From: an uncultured Verrucomicrobiota bacterium | GTDB taxonomy: Bacteria; Verrucomicrobiota; Kiritimatiellia; RFP12; UBA3636 | Length of the DNA stretch: 44,903 bases | Reading direction: 5' to 3' | Assembly (NCBI GenBank): GCA_949295265.1 | Contig: CASFKR010000003.1 | Span: 1 to 44,903 of the forward strand | Shown here: one piece after another, positions 16,087-23,878 of the stretch | Layout: the number at the start of each line of letters is the position of its first letter | Numbering within the stretch: the stretch's first letter is position 1 | The notes under the pieces: model-generated | Told to the model about the DNA's origin: nothing | Database searches by the model: none | Seen by the model: only the letters and a program-made list of their open reading frames with translations | Position numbers and translations under genes: made by a program

Positions 16087-16447
16087 GAGAAATCGTGAAA
16101 CACAGAAACGAATTCCTCCAACGAAAGATTCAACGATTTTACTTTCCAGCAGCCATCTTTATCGTTTTCAAATTCTGAGTTGAAATCTTTCAAACGAAAA
16201 ACAGGACTTTTCTCCCTTTCTTTCTTTGCACCTTCCCCGGTTTTTCTTCCCGGGTCTTCGGAACGCTTTTTCCCGCCCTTTCCGGCCTGGATTCTCCCCT
16301 TCGGCCGAGCGGACTCCTGCGGTGGCACCGCCGCGCTCCCATCCGTTGCATCTGTGGAAGGCGGAACTGCGCTCACCACCGGAAAAGTGCCTGCAGAGAC
16401 CCTCCCCGGCCGCAAATCCGGGGGTAAAACCAGTCCGTTCATTCCTC

Positions 16448-16474
16448 GAAAAACCGCTCTGAGAGCCATTTTTC
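16448..16474 (+). promoter_or_regulatory. 27-bp palindrome, candidate operator upstream of tRNA-Gly/Lys
   Basis: GAAAA, 3 nt, GCTCTGAGAGC, 3 nt, TTTTC. The outer pentamers are inverted repeats and the 11-bp core is a perfect palindrome around its central base. The only other copy seen (44315-44341) shares core and arms, differs in the 3-nt spacers, and likewise lies 31 bp before a -35 box. It is too tightly folded for a normal RNA hairpin, which favours a protein-binding site. Confidence 0.55.
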
Positions 16475-16505
16475 ACAAAATCGGATCCGGAAGACAACTT
16501 TTCGC

Positions 16506-16534
16506 TTGCTTCGCTTTGTCTTTTTTTATAGTAT
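16506..16534 (+). promoter_or_regulatory. Candidate promoter of tRNA-Gly/tRNA-Lys
   Basis: TTGCTT (16506-16511) followed at 17 bp by TAGTAT (16529-16534), or at 15 bp by the better TATAGT (16527-16532). The predicted start is about 64 nt before tRNA-Gly. It lies 31 bp after the palindrome at 16448-16474. Confidence 0.5.
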
Positions 16535-16604
16535 GGAACCCGTTTTCCGGTCGATATGTCCGTTTCGTCAATCCGAGATGGCGCCGGGCAACGACCCTTT
16601 CCAA

Positions 16605-16679
16605 GCGGGTTTAGCTCAGTGGTAGAGCGCTACCTTGCCAAGGTAGATGTCGAGAGTTCGAATCTCTTAACCCGCTCCA
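16605..16679 (+). tRNA. tRNA-Gly (GCC), CCA encoded
   Basis: Acceptor GCGGGTT pairs with AACCCGC. Anticodon stem CTACC/GGTAG encloses the loop TTGCCAA with anticodon GCC, which reads GGC and GGU. The T-arm has TTCGAAT, and CCA is encoded (16677-16679). It is the first gene of a two-tRNA unit with tRNA-Lys 13 bp later. Confidence 0.96.
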
Positions 16680-16692
16680 TTTTTTTATCTGT

Positions 16693-16768
16693 GGGAGTAT
16701 AGCTCAGTTGGTAGAGCAACTGACTCTTAATCAGTGGGTCGTGGGTTCGAACCCCTCTACTCCTACCA
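16693..16768 (+). tRNA. tRNA-Lys (CTT), CCA encoded
   Basis: Acceptor GGGAGTA pairs with TACTCCT (first pair G.T). D-arm GCTC/GAGC; anticodon stem ACTGA/TCAGT with loop CTCTTAA, anticodon CTT, reading AAG. The T-loop is TTCGAAC; the T-stem appears to hold one T.T mismatch. CCA is encoded (16766-16768). Confidence 0.94.
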
Positions 16769-16779
16769 TTTCCGCTTAG

Positions 16780-16813
16780 CCTCTGGTTTGATGAAACCGG
16801 AGGTTTTTCTTTT
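16780..16813 (+). terminator. Rho-independent terminator of the tRNA-Gly/Lys unit
   Basis: CCTCTGGTTT (16780-16789) pairs over all 10 positions (one T.G) with AAACCGGAGG (16794-16803) around a GATG loop, followed by TTTTTCTTTT. It ends 10 bp before the folC ATG, so folC must be transcribed by read-through or from a start within this short gap. It also argues against an upstream folC start at 16791. Confidence 0.92.
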
Positions 16814-16823
16814 ATCCCGTTCC

Positions 16824-18221
16824 ATGTGTGCTTCTTCCTCCCAGGCTGCCGCCCCATCCGCCGCAAACGCTACTCTGGCTGCACGCCTTGAGCGTCTGTA
16901 TGCGCGCCGCGCCTTCGGCATGAAGCCCGGGCTCGAAACCACGCGCGCCCTCCTGGCTGAGCTGGACAATCCGCAGGAATCCTTCCGCATCATTCACGTC
17001 GCCGGCACCAACGGGAAAGGAAGCGTTTCGCACATGCTCGCAGCAGTGCTCGGGCAGATTTTCCCGAACGTCGGACTCTACACGTCGCCCCATCTGGTGC
17101 GGCTCACGGAGCGCTTTCGCATCAACGGTCGCGAAATGAAGCCGGAGGCGCTTGAGCCGCTGCTCGACGCCGTCGAAGCCGCCGGGGAGCGCGTCGAACG
17201 GCTGACGGGCAATGTGCCGACCTTTTTCGAAGCTGTCACCGCGCTCTGCATGCTCTGGTGGAAACAGCAGGGCGTACATATCGCCGTTGCCGAAACCGGC
17301 ATGGGCGGACGCCTCGACGCGACCAATGTTCTCCACCCGCTCGTTTCCGTCATCACCCGCATCGGCCTCGACCATACGCAGTATCTGGGGCCTACCCTTG
17401 AGGCGATCGCCGGCGAAAAGGCGGGCATTATCAAACCGGGCGTTCCCGTGGTCATCGGTGCCATGCCGCCGGAAGCGGCACGGGTCATCTCCCGCGCCGC
17501 GGCGGCGGCCGGCGCTCCGCTTGTGGATGCGGCTGCCGCCTGCTCCGTGCGGACCGTTTCGCGGGGCGGCGCCGCAGTGCCACGCCTGTGCCTCGCCCCT
17601 GCCACGGAAAACGAGGATTACGGCACGGTTTCGCTGAACCTGCCGGGCGCCTACCAGCGCGAAAATGTCGCAACGGTCCTCGCCGCCGTGGAATGCCTGG
17701 GGTCGCTCCTCGGGCGCCCCTTCCCGCGCGAAGCGGTCCGGCGCGGACTGGAGTCCGCCACGCTGCCCGGGCGCTTTCAGCTGCTGCAGGAAGACCCGCC
17801 CGTATTTCTGGACGGCGGCCACAATCCGGATGCGGCCCGCGCGCAGATTATCGCGCTCAAAGACCGAAAGTTCGCCCGGGGCGTGCGCCTCGTCGTCGCG
17901 CAATGCGCCGACAAAGATTCCGCCGCCTACCTGCGCGTCCTCCACGCCGTGTCGGACGCCATCTGGACCGTTCCCCTGCAGAATCCGCGCGGGCGCACCC
18001 CGGAAGCGCTTGCCGACATCGCGCGGGCGGCGGGCTTCCGCCGCGCAGTTCCCTGCGCATCCGTGGCGGAAGGCATCCGCCTCGCCACGGCGGATGCCGC
18101 GGACGCCAAAGCCGCCGTGCTCATCTGCGGCTCGCTCTTCCTCTGCGGAGAAGTCCTTGCCGAAAACGAACGTCCCCAGCTCTCTGAACAGCTCGAGCCG
18201 GACGCCTCTGCCACGCCCTAG
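16824..18221 (+). CDS. folC: Folylpolyglutamate synthase / dihydrofolate synthase
   Basis: Adds glutamate to dihydropteroate and extends the polyglutamate tail of folates, in the cytoplasm. 465 residues. Mur-ligase fold with P-loop 'HVAGTNGKGSVSHML' (GTNGKGS at 61-67), 'YTSPHLVRLTERFRING', the metal-binding region 'AVAETGMGGRLDATNV', 'ITRIGLDHTQYLG' and the C-terminal-domain motif 'FLDGGHNPDAAR'. The ATG at 16824 is chosen because the in-frame ATG at 16791 lies inside the tRNA terminator and an earlier ATG lies inside tRNA-Lys. No close Shine-Dalgarno sequence. An MTA/SAH nucleosidase gene follows after 23 bp. folK, of the same pathway, is at 31.5 kb. FolC function is near certain; mono- versus bifunctional cannot be told. 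Confidence 0.94.
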   Translation: MCASSSQAAAPSAANATLAARLERLYARRAFGMKPGLETTRALLAELDNPQESFRIIHVAGTNGKGSVSHMLAAVLGQIFPNVGLYTSPHLVRLTERFRINGREMKPEALEPLLDAVEAAGERVERLTGNVPTFFEAVTALCMLWWKQQGVHIAVAETGMGGRLDATNVLHPLVSVITRIGLDHTQYLGPTLEAIAGEKAGIIKPGVPVVIGAMPPEAARVISRAAAAAGAPLVDAAAACSVRTVSRGGAAVPRLCLAPATENEDYGTVSLNLPGAYQRENVATVLAAVECLGSLLGRPFPREAVRRGLESATLPGRFQLLQEDPPVFLDGGHNPDAARAQIIALKDRKFARGVRLVVAQCADKDSAAYLRVLHAVSDAIWTVPLQNPRGRTPEALADIARAAGFRRAVPCASVAEGIRLATADAADAKAAVLICGSLFLCGEVLAENERPQLSEQLEPDASATP

Positions 18222-18244
18222 CCACCCCCCTGCCCCAGACTGCC

Positions 18245-18949
18245 ATGACCCTGCTTGTGATTGCGGCGATGTCCGAAGAACGCCGCTGTATTCAAGACCT
18301 GCTGAGCGCGCCGCAACCCGTTCCGGATACGCGGATGCCCGCCGTACAGGGCTCCATTGGAAACGCCACCATCCTTCTCAGCGAATCGGGCATCGGCAAG
18401 GTCAATGCGGCGCTGACGGCGTCGGAATTCATTGCCCGGTTCCATCCGGATGGCGTGATCAGCACCGGCGTGGCGGGCGGGCTCCAGCCCGGGCTCCGCG
18501 TCATGGACGTGGTAGCCGCCTCTTCCATCGTGTATCACGATGCCTACTGCGGCGATGAAAATGAACCGGGGCAGATTCAGGGGATGCCTGCGCGGTTCGC
18601 GGCTGACGCGCGCTTCCTCGAGGCGGCCCGCGCGCTGCCGGCCGAATGCCGCGTCTCCACGGGCCTGCAAACCTCCGGTGACTGGTTTGTGACCACCAAA
18701 GAAAAACGCGATGCCATCCTCGCAACCTTCCCGGAGGCGCTCTCGGTAGACATGGAATCGGGCGCTCTGGCGCAGACCTGCCACCTCTTCGGGGTGCCCT
18801 TTATCAGCTTCCGAATCCTCTCGGATACGCCCGGCGAGACGGAAAATCATGCCGCGCAATATGCCGATTTCTGGAACCGGATGGCGCAGCAATCCTTTAC
18901 CGTGACGCGCGCCTTCCTCGAAGCGGTCATCCGCACCTGGGCGCCCTGA
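18245..18949 (+). CDS. mtnN: 5'-methylthioadenosine/S-adenosylhomocysteine nucleosidase
   Basis: Removes adenine from MTA, SAH and 5'-deoxyadenosine, clearing inhibitory SAM by-products and feeding methionine salvage. 234 residues, the usual length. Catalytic positions match the family: the Glu in 'IAAMSEE' (Glu12), Glu171 in 'SVDMESGALAQ' (binds the ribose) and Asp194 in 'RILSDTP' (general acid for adenine). The purine-nucleoside phosphorylase fold motif 'STGVAGGLQPGLRVMDVV' is clear. It starts 23 bp after folC on the same strand, so probably co-transcribed. No recognisable Shine-Dalgarno sequence. A GC-rich hairpin (18983-18989 with 19000-19006) follows the stop without a T run. Confidence 0.93.
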   Translation: MTLLVIAAMSEERRCIQDLLSAPQPVPDTRMPAVQGSIGNATILLSESGIGKVNAALTASEFIARFHPDGVISTGVAGGLQPGLRVMDVVAASSIVYHDAYCGDENEPGQIQGMPARFAADARFLEAARALPAECRVSTGLQTSGDWFVTTKEKRDAILATFPEALSVDMESGALAQTCHLFGVPFISFRILSDTPGETENHAAQYADFWNRMAQQSFTVTRAFLEAVIRTWAP

Positions 18950-19201
18950 CGCCCAGCCCTCCCCCATCGCCAGCCCTTCTCCCCGCCCGGCCACCCGGAC
19001 GGGCGGCAGCGCTGCGCCGCCGCGGGGGACACCCTCCACATCCCGCAGAGTCGCGGCACAATCAGCGCGAAGGATTTTTAACACGGACCGGCATTATTTC
19101 AGGCGGTAAATCCGCCGTTTGTGAGGGCGCAAGCGCCCGGATCAGGTCGCGGGCAGGACGGCGATATTTTATGAACAGAATTTCTGGGAGAGCGGGAGTA
19201 C
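18950..19201. other. Gene-free spacer with small palindromes
   Basis: No gene seen. Contains CCGCCCG...CGGGCGG (18983-19006), GGCGGTAAATCCGCC (near 19102) and GGGCGCAAGCGCCC (near 19125). The stretch beginning TTTCAGGCGGT resembles the sequence near 2866, so this is another member of the GGCGGT...ACCGCC spacer repeat family. Confidence 0.45.
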
Positions 19202-19231
19202 AAAAAAAACTGCGGCACGGGGGCGCCGCAG
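19202..19231 (-). terminator. Rho-independent terminator of the PEP-CTERM gene
   Basis: CTGCGGC (19210-19216) pairs with GCCGCAG (19225-19231) around an 8-nt loop. On the minus strand eight T follow (A run 19202-19209). A second small hairpin, GGCAGG/CCTGCC, lies between it and the stop codon. Confidence 0.9.
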
Positions 19232-19271
19232 GGTTTCGGCAGGAGAGCCCTGCCAGAACCATCGTGGGAGC

Positions 19272-19874
19272 TCAGGCGCGGCGTTTCAGCAGAAGGGCGA
19301 GACCCGCCAGCCCGCAAACTGCCGTCAGCGGCTCAGGAACCGGAACGTACCACCATCCACCACCAGGGGTCGCGTCATCGTTCATGGAAGAGTCGGTGTC
19401 CCAGTTGAAGTTGAATGTTGCATTGGCAAGTTCCGATGAATCATTCGTAAGACCGGAAATCGTATAGGTATTGGACGAATAGTTATACCAAGGCATCCCC
19501 CAATTATCCCGGTAGACAATCATCAAACCATACGTAGCGCCATTACTGACCGAGCCGCCAATACTGTAGGACGTCCCCATATTTTCCTGATAGGTCTTGT
19601 CCTCAATACGACCCGTAGAATCCGGCGTATATGTCTCGCCAACAGTTTGATTTTTATACGGATTAATATCACCATCTGCAATGGCCCATTTACCATCAGA
19701 CCCGAGATAAACCAACTGGGCTCTAATATTCCGGGCATATGGTTTATAGAGTCCGTCAGTCACCATATTTGAGCCATTGAATGTCAGCGCACCGGAAACA
19801 CTCCAAGTGAAGGACATGGCTGGGGCCAGCGCAATCATAGCGGCAAATGCCGCAAAGGCAGCAAAAATCTTCAT
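19272..19874 (-). CDS. Small secreted protein with PEP-CTERM sorting signal
   Basis: 200 residues. An N-terminal signal peptide ('FAAFAAFAAMIALAPAMS'), then a Ser/Thr/Asn/Tyr-rich beta-type body ('SVSGALTFNGSNMVTDGLY', 'YNYSSNTYTISGLTNDSS'). The C-terminal tail is the textbook PEP-CTERM triad: 'VPEP' (about residues 178-181), a hydrophobic helix ('LTAVCGLAGLALLL') and the basic end 'KRRA'. PEP-CTERM proteins are processed by an exosortase and are often linked to exopolysaccharide or surface structures; no exosortase gene is in the window. Its base composition is more AT-rich than the housekeeping genes. Own terminator, so probably monocistronic. The precise role is unknown. Confidence 0.9.
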   Translation of the reverse strand: MKIFAAFAAFAAMIALAPAMSFTWSVSGALTFNGSNMVTDGLYKPYARNIRAQLVYLGSDGKWAIADGDINPYKNQTVGETYTPDSTGRIEDKTYQENMGTSYSIGGSVSNGATYGLMIVYRDNWGMPWYNYSSNTYTISGLTNDSSELANATFNFNWDTDSSMNDDATPGGGWWYVPVPEPLTAVCGLAGLALLLKRRA

Positions 19875-20045
19875 TGGTTAAAAATACCGGAACCCCGGTT
19901 GCACAAGATTTTGGAAAATTTGATTTTCGAATTCGGGAAAACTCCGGAGTTTACCGGGAGCCTTCCTGAAACTGCAGGAAAGGGGGAAATGCCAGAAAAA
20001 CGTTGAGCAGAAACAAACGCCGGGTCCAAACAGGTGGCCGGGTCG

Positions 20046-21122
20046 TTACGTTGACTCCGCTTCAATAACCAGATTCCCGGGTGGGGATGGCGAATCGGCC
20101 GGCACCTGCACTGATGCGGCGGCGAGCGATGCGCGCAGCAGGCCGACAAGGCGGAGTGCCCCGGCGTTCTGCGCATGAGCGGACACGGATTCAGCACGGG
20201 CGCAACACTGCGCGCAGAGCGCTTCATCGCCAATGGTGCGGGCGATGCTGGCCAAATGCACCCACGGCCACGACGAAGCGGGGTTCAAGTAGGCAGCGTA
20301 AAGGAGAAGCGCGACAGCCTCAGCGTTGCGGTCCAACTGGTGAGCAACAGCGCCCGTCCGATTGAGAGCCTCAAAGGCGAGCGTCGCCTCGGCGCACAAC
20401 AGAAACACGGTATATGCCTCCTCAAGGCGCCCCTGATCATAAGCCATTTTACCTTCCAGCCAGATGCTGTTGGAGGCGATATCCGTTACCAGAGGCCCGA
20501 GCGGATAGCGCCCGGCGAAACGCGGAATGGCGGCCAGGCGCGGCGTGGAGAAATGGGCTTGCGCGAGAAAGCTCTCCCAAGGTGCGCGGTCCAGAGGCTC
20601 CGGCATCGGGCCTTGCGTGGCCCGAAGGGCGATGAGCGCGTCCAGAGGCGCGCCCGTGGCCAGCAGCGAAGACTCATTCAGGAGCACCGTACACACGCCG
20701 GCAAAATCCAAGTGAGGCACGTTCTTAAGGTCGGATTCCAAGATGCCGACGACCGCGCAGTAGACACTGCCATCGCCTTCGCTGGCGTGCCAGACGACGG
20801 AGAGTCCCTCCACGCCGGAGGACGCCTCAATCCGGCGCGCAAACCACACGGCTAACGTTGCACGGTCGGCCATATCAATGGACTCCGGCCACTTTGCCTC
20901 TTCGGCAAGCATGTATAAAAGCAGGTCGCCGGAGGCTTGAAGAGCGGCCCTTCTCGATGGCAACTGCCGTGAAAGCGCGCTATCCGCAGACACCCGCACA
21001 TAGGCCTTGCAAAACACTGCCCCGTTGAAGCGCGAAAAACGCGCTGACAGAATTTCATTGCGATGGGCATTGAAGACCTCTTCCACGGAGACCTTAAAGA
21101 AACGTTTGAAAAATCTCATCAT
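20046..21122 (-). CDS. Hypothetical protein with TPR-like C-terminal half
   Basis: About 358 residues from the ATG at 21122; a second ATG follows at once, and a TTG at 21134 would add four residues. No signal peptide or membrane segment. The N-terminal half ('FFKVSVEEVFNAHRNEILSA', 'EGLSVVWHASEGDGSVYCAV') is unrecognised. The region from about residue 215 to 330 is built of paired helices ('SIWLEGKMAYDQGRLEEAYT', 'EALNRTGAVAHQLDRNAEAV', 'WPWVHLASIARTIGDEALCA') in a tetratricopeptide-like pattern, suggesting a protein-binding scaffold. Cys-rich helix 'CAQCCARAES'. No Shine-Dalgarno sequence seen. The surrounding spacers are repeat-rich. Function unknown; the coding assignment rests on length and coherent composition. 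Confidence 0.7.
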   Translation of the reverse strand: MMRFFKRFFKVSVEEVFNAHRNEILSARFSRFNGAVFCKAYVRVSADSALSRQLPSRRAALQASGDLLLYMLAEEAKWPESIDMADRATLAVWFARRIEASSGVEGLSVVWHASEGDGSVYCAVVGILESDLKNVPHLDFAGVCTVLLNESSLLATGAPLDALIALRATQGPMPEPLDRAPWESFLAQAHFSTPRLAAIPRFAGRYPLGPLVTDIASNSIWLEGKMAYDQGRLEEAYTVFLLCAEATLAFEALNRTGAVAHQLDRNAEAVALLLYAAYLNPASSWPWVHLASIARTIGDEALCAQCCARAESVSAHAQNAGALRLVGLLRASLAAASVQVPADSPSPPGNLVIEAEST

Positions 21123-22512
21123 CGGGTGGTTCAACTGGCGAATGGCTTGACCATGGCGAATGGGAAAGAGGATTTACCCCCTGAGTTCTACGTTGTTTAT
21201 GAACCGTACGGCGTGCGTCCCGAAACGGAAAAACAGACGTCGACAATAGCTGCCAGAGAGCGGTTTCCGGCAGGGATGGCAATGATGCTACAGGTCTACC
21301 CCTCACCGTGTCAAGTAAAAAAGAACGCGTTTTTTTTTTTACAAACATAAATAATTCAAATTGAGGAGGAAAGTGCCCCTGAGCCTGTGCGAAAACTGCA
21401 ACGGGTGTGGCGACATATTCAGATTCCTTCCTGAAGAAGCTCTGTTTCCTGCGGAGGGGCAGAGACACAGAGGCAGATTCTCGAAGAAGAGACGCAGAGT
21501 ACCACGCCCCAGTTTTTGGTTTCCCGCAGAGACGCAGAGGCGCAGAGGAAACCAGGCAAAGGAAAGCTGCGCGAGGAAGGAGAAAATTGAGCCACGCGGA
21601 CTGGCTTTTCTCAGGCGGCAGATTGCCGCTGCCGGCTGAGATAGTCTCCGCTAACGCTACGACCAAGGTTCAAATATGTACTTTTTAAAGGGCGCGAATC
21701 GCCCAAAACGACGCTGTTTTTTTTTGACAGGATTCACAGGATGAACAAGATTTTGGCAGCCGCTACGCACTGTCTCAGATGCGAAGGGGTGGTTCCCTAA
21801 GAGACACAGAGGAAGATTCGCGGAGAGAAACTGAGTGCCACGCCGCTGCCACACCGCAGTTTTTGGTTTCCCGCAGAGACGCAGAGGCGCAGAGAAAGAT
21901 TCACGAAGAGACGCAGAGAGATGGGATTGGAGGTCATGGCGAACGATTCCGCGCACTGAGCTCTCTTTCCCCTAAACCTCTGCGGGAAATACAACCATCG
22001 CCTGCTCATGCTGCGCAATTGCACCATTATGCTCCAACGCGGGATTCGCTGACGCTCATCCCGCTAAAAACGGATCAACCCCTCCAAGGCCGGATTCGTG
22101 GTGTCCGCGTGTCCGCGGGTATCGCCTCCGCGGCACCCGCGGGGCACGGGTGTGCCTTTATGAACACGGTGTGTCTTTATGAAAATAGATGGCCCTCTCC
22201 AAGGCCCTTCAAGGCGTCATTGCGGGCGCTTCGCGCCCTGCTTCATACGGCGACTTCGCCGCTGCCGCCAAAGATGATGAGACCCATGGGACGTATGAGA
22301 CGTATGGAAATGAGAGTGGCGGAGCGGCGAAGCACAGACGCTTCGCGCCGTTACACGGGCGGCTTTACCGCCAGAATGTCCCTCAATTGCCCTTGGTCGA
22401 AGCGTAGCGGAGACAGAGTCCGTGTGACAACTCCCTGCGCGTGATGACGCCCTGCGCCTCTGTGTCTCTGCGGGAAGCACCAACCTGCGTCCCGAAGAGA
22501 TGCGGAGAGGGA
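21123..22512. repeat. 1.4-kb gene-free repeat nest
   Basis: No convincing gene in either strand. A 38-bp exact direct repeat (21510-21547 and 21857-21894) has the core CCCGCAGAGACGCAGAGGCG. Shorter degenerate copies lie around 21450, 21800 and 21910, an inverted one near 22450, and a relative near 44550. Near 21717-21760 a T run leads into GACAGGATTCACAGGATGAA, and near 22285 come repeated CCATGGGACGTATGAGACG-type units. From memory all three types occur widely as spacer repeats in bacterial genomes. An 11-T run is at 21330-21340. The 20-mer at 22042-22061 matches 2978-2997. Frames reading 'APLRLCGKPK'-like peptides here are repeat artefacts. Confidence 0.7.
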
Positions 22513-23505
22513 TTACGAGGAGGCGGTCCAGCGGCGGAAGACGGCGGCGGCGGGCTTACCGGCGATGGTGAAGCCCGTATCACCGCCCGGCTGATTGTAG
22601 TGGGGACGGCGCTGTTGCTCATCCCATTTCCACCACAAAAGGCCGCGCCACCAAGCGCGAGCGGAAAAGGCCTTCAGCACGCCTTCCAGATAGTTGGCCT
22701 GGGCGGCGCCATCGTATGCGCCTTCCACATCGTAGCGCCAAGGCTCGCGCGTGCCGCCGGCAACGGAACGGGCGCCGCATTCGGCAAAAAAGAGGGGAAG
22801 TGCGATGTCTTGAGAAACGGCTTCCAGCGCATCCGCGACCGGGTGTAAGCCTTCGGCGATTTTCTCCGCATCCGGGTCGACGTCCGGCACGCCCGAATAA
22901 AAGCTGACACCGAGCAAATCCAAGAGCCGGAACCAGTTGCGCACAAAGGGCTGTCCGGGCCGGAACTGATCGGCATTGTATGTAACGGGGCCCGTGTATT
23001 CGCTGCGAACGCGCGCAATTACCTCAGGCCAGTATGCTTCCTGCGGCTCACAACCCAGCAGCTCGCAACCCACGCAGAAAAGCTCTGCGCCCGAATCCTG
23101 TGCCAGGCGTGCATAGTGCGCCATGCAATCGGCATAGTGCGAAAACCACTGTCCCCAGTAATCGGTTTGCACGCCCTGCACCATTTGTTGGGTGGGCGGA
23201 AAGCGAATATGGCCGCGCCAGACGCTGTCCAGACACTCAATCATGGGCTTGAGCATCACCCGGATGCCGCGCCGGTGAAAAGCATCGATGATTCCGGCAA
23301 TTTCGAGATCGCCGGGTGTATGGCGAAAATCGGCGACCATTCGTGTAGAAGAATAGCGCTCCTGCACCACGGTCACAATCAATGCAACGGCGTTGGCGCC
23401 AATGGCATGAATGGCCTCCACCTCGCGTTGGGCCGCTTCGCTGCGATAGGTTCCGGCAGGCGCCATAAACCCGTAACTGACCCCTTTCAGAAATGGTGTT
23501 TTCAT
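22513..23505 (-). CDS. GH113-like glycoside hydrolase (candidate beta-mannanase)
   Basis: 330 residues from the ATG at 23505 (a GTG at 23556 would add 17). A TIM barrel with features of clan GH-A and family GH113: 'KGVSYGFMAPAGTY' at strand 1, 'GIRVMLKPMIECLDSVWRG' (80-98), the predicted acid/base Glu148 in 'FCVGCELLG', 'LLGVSFYSG', and the predicted nucleophile Glu242 in 'PLFFAECGARS'. 'GLLWWKWDEQ' marks strand 8. GH113 members studied so far are mainly beta-mannanases; the specificity here is inferred. No signal peptide from either start, so intracellular action on imported oligosaccharides is likely. It is divergent from the ADP-ribosylglycohydrolase gene across a 373-bp spacer. Confidence 0.82.
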   Translation of the reverse strand: MKTPFLKGVSYGFMAPAGTYRSEAAQREVEAIHAIGANAVALIVTVVQERYSSTRMVADFRHTPGDLEIAGIIDAFHRRGIRVMLKPMIECLDSVWRGHIRFPPTQQMVQGVQTDYWGQWFSHYADCMAHYARLAQDSGAELFCVGCELLGCEPQEAYWPEVIARVRSEYTGPVTYNADQFRPGQPFVRNWFRLLDLLGVSFYSGVPDVDPDAEKIAEGLHPVADALEAVSQDIALPLFFAECGARSVAGGTREPWRYDVEGAYDGAAQANYLEGVLKAFSARAWWRGLLWWKWDEQQRRPHYNQPGGDTGFTIAGKPAAAVFRRWTASS

Positions 23506-23736
23506 TTCTCTGGATACATTGAAATTCCGTGAACGGATGTCTGTTGCGGCATTCACCGCTGTCCGTACAGGCTATCGTACCGGAAAGCTTTTCCGGTTTC
23601 CAGTCTCCGTCGCGCGTCCGTTGGTAACACCATTTCTGACGCAACCTCAGGAAAAGCACGTGCTGTCCGGGAGGCGATTTCATCGACCATTCGCGCGACT
23701 GGTTCGTCCGAAGAGAAACCGGTACAGGAATGTTGC
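23506..23736. other. Divergent spacer between GH113-like and ADP-ribosylglycohydrolase genes
   Basis: No gene is seen. A perfect inverted repeat, CCGGAAA...TTTCCGG with 3 bases between the arms, lies near 23581-23597; it could be an operator for the GH113-like gene. No convincing promoter for that gene was found. Confidence 0.35.
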
Positions 23737-23765
23737 TTGACAACGGGCGGTACAACATTTACAAA
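23737..23765 (+). promoter_or_regulatory. Candidate promoter of the ADP-ribosylglycohydrolase gene
   Basis: A perfect TTGACA (23737-23742), 17 bp, then TACAAA (23760-23765), about 113 nt upstream of the ATG at 23879. Confidence 0.55.
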
Positions 23766-23878
23766 TGAGGCACAGGTCTGAAACGTGGGCGGAGGGGCTT
23801 TGCAACGGGTCTGTTCCGGACCCGCAGGCCTCCAGAAAGACACACGGAAAATCCGGCCTTTCGAACAGGAGAATCCCC

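Larger units (their letters stand above)
15989..16604. other. AT-rich intergenic region with two outward-facing promoters
   Basis: 616 bp between the fadL-like gene and tRNA-Gly. The left part carries a candidate fadL-side promoter; the leader also contains a short hairpin, TTGCCG...CGGCAA, near 16030-16047. The right part holds a 27-bp palindrome and a candidate promoter for the tRNAs. The middle (16100-16440) is pyrimidine-rich on the plus strand with no recognisable gene. A possible minus-strand frame there is rejected because of odd composition and overlap with the palindrome. Confidence 0.6.

Noticed and set aside
16056..16469. 137-codon minus-strand frame between the fadL-like gene and tRNA-Gly
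   Set aside because: Composition is low-complexity, there is no RBS, and it covers the palindrome and both promoter regions; it does not resemble a protein.
16440..16480. Reading the 27-bp palindrome as a terminator
   Set aside because: The core has a single-base loop centre, and no gene ends nearby on either strand; its place upstream of a promoter fits an operator better.
16734..16823. Longer folC with a start inside tRNA-Lys or at 16791
   Set aside because: Those starts lie within the tRNA gene or the tRNA terminator hairpin; the FolC fold is complete from 16824.
18218..19084. 288-codon minus-strand frame opposite mtnN
   Set aside because: mtnN on the plus strand has all its catalytic residues; the opposite frame has no family features.
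21094..21666. 190-codon minus-strand frame over the repeat nest
   Set aside because: Its peptide ('APLRLCGKPK'-like) is translated spacer repeat, repeated in the neighbouring frame at 21657-21956; no RBS and no coding bias.
21123..22512. Remains of a mobile element or pseudogene in the repeat nest
   Set aside because: No transposase, integrase or terminal inverted repeats with target duplications could be seen; only short spacer-type repeats.
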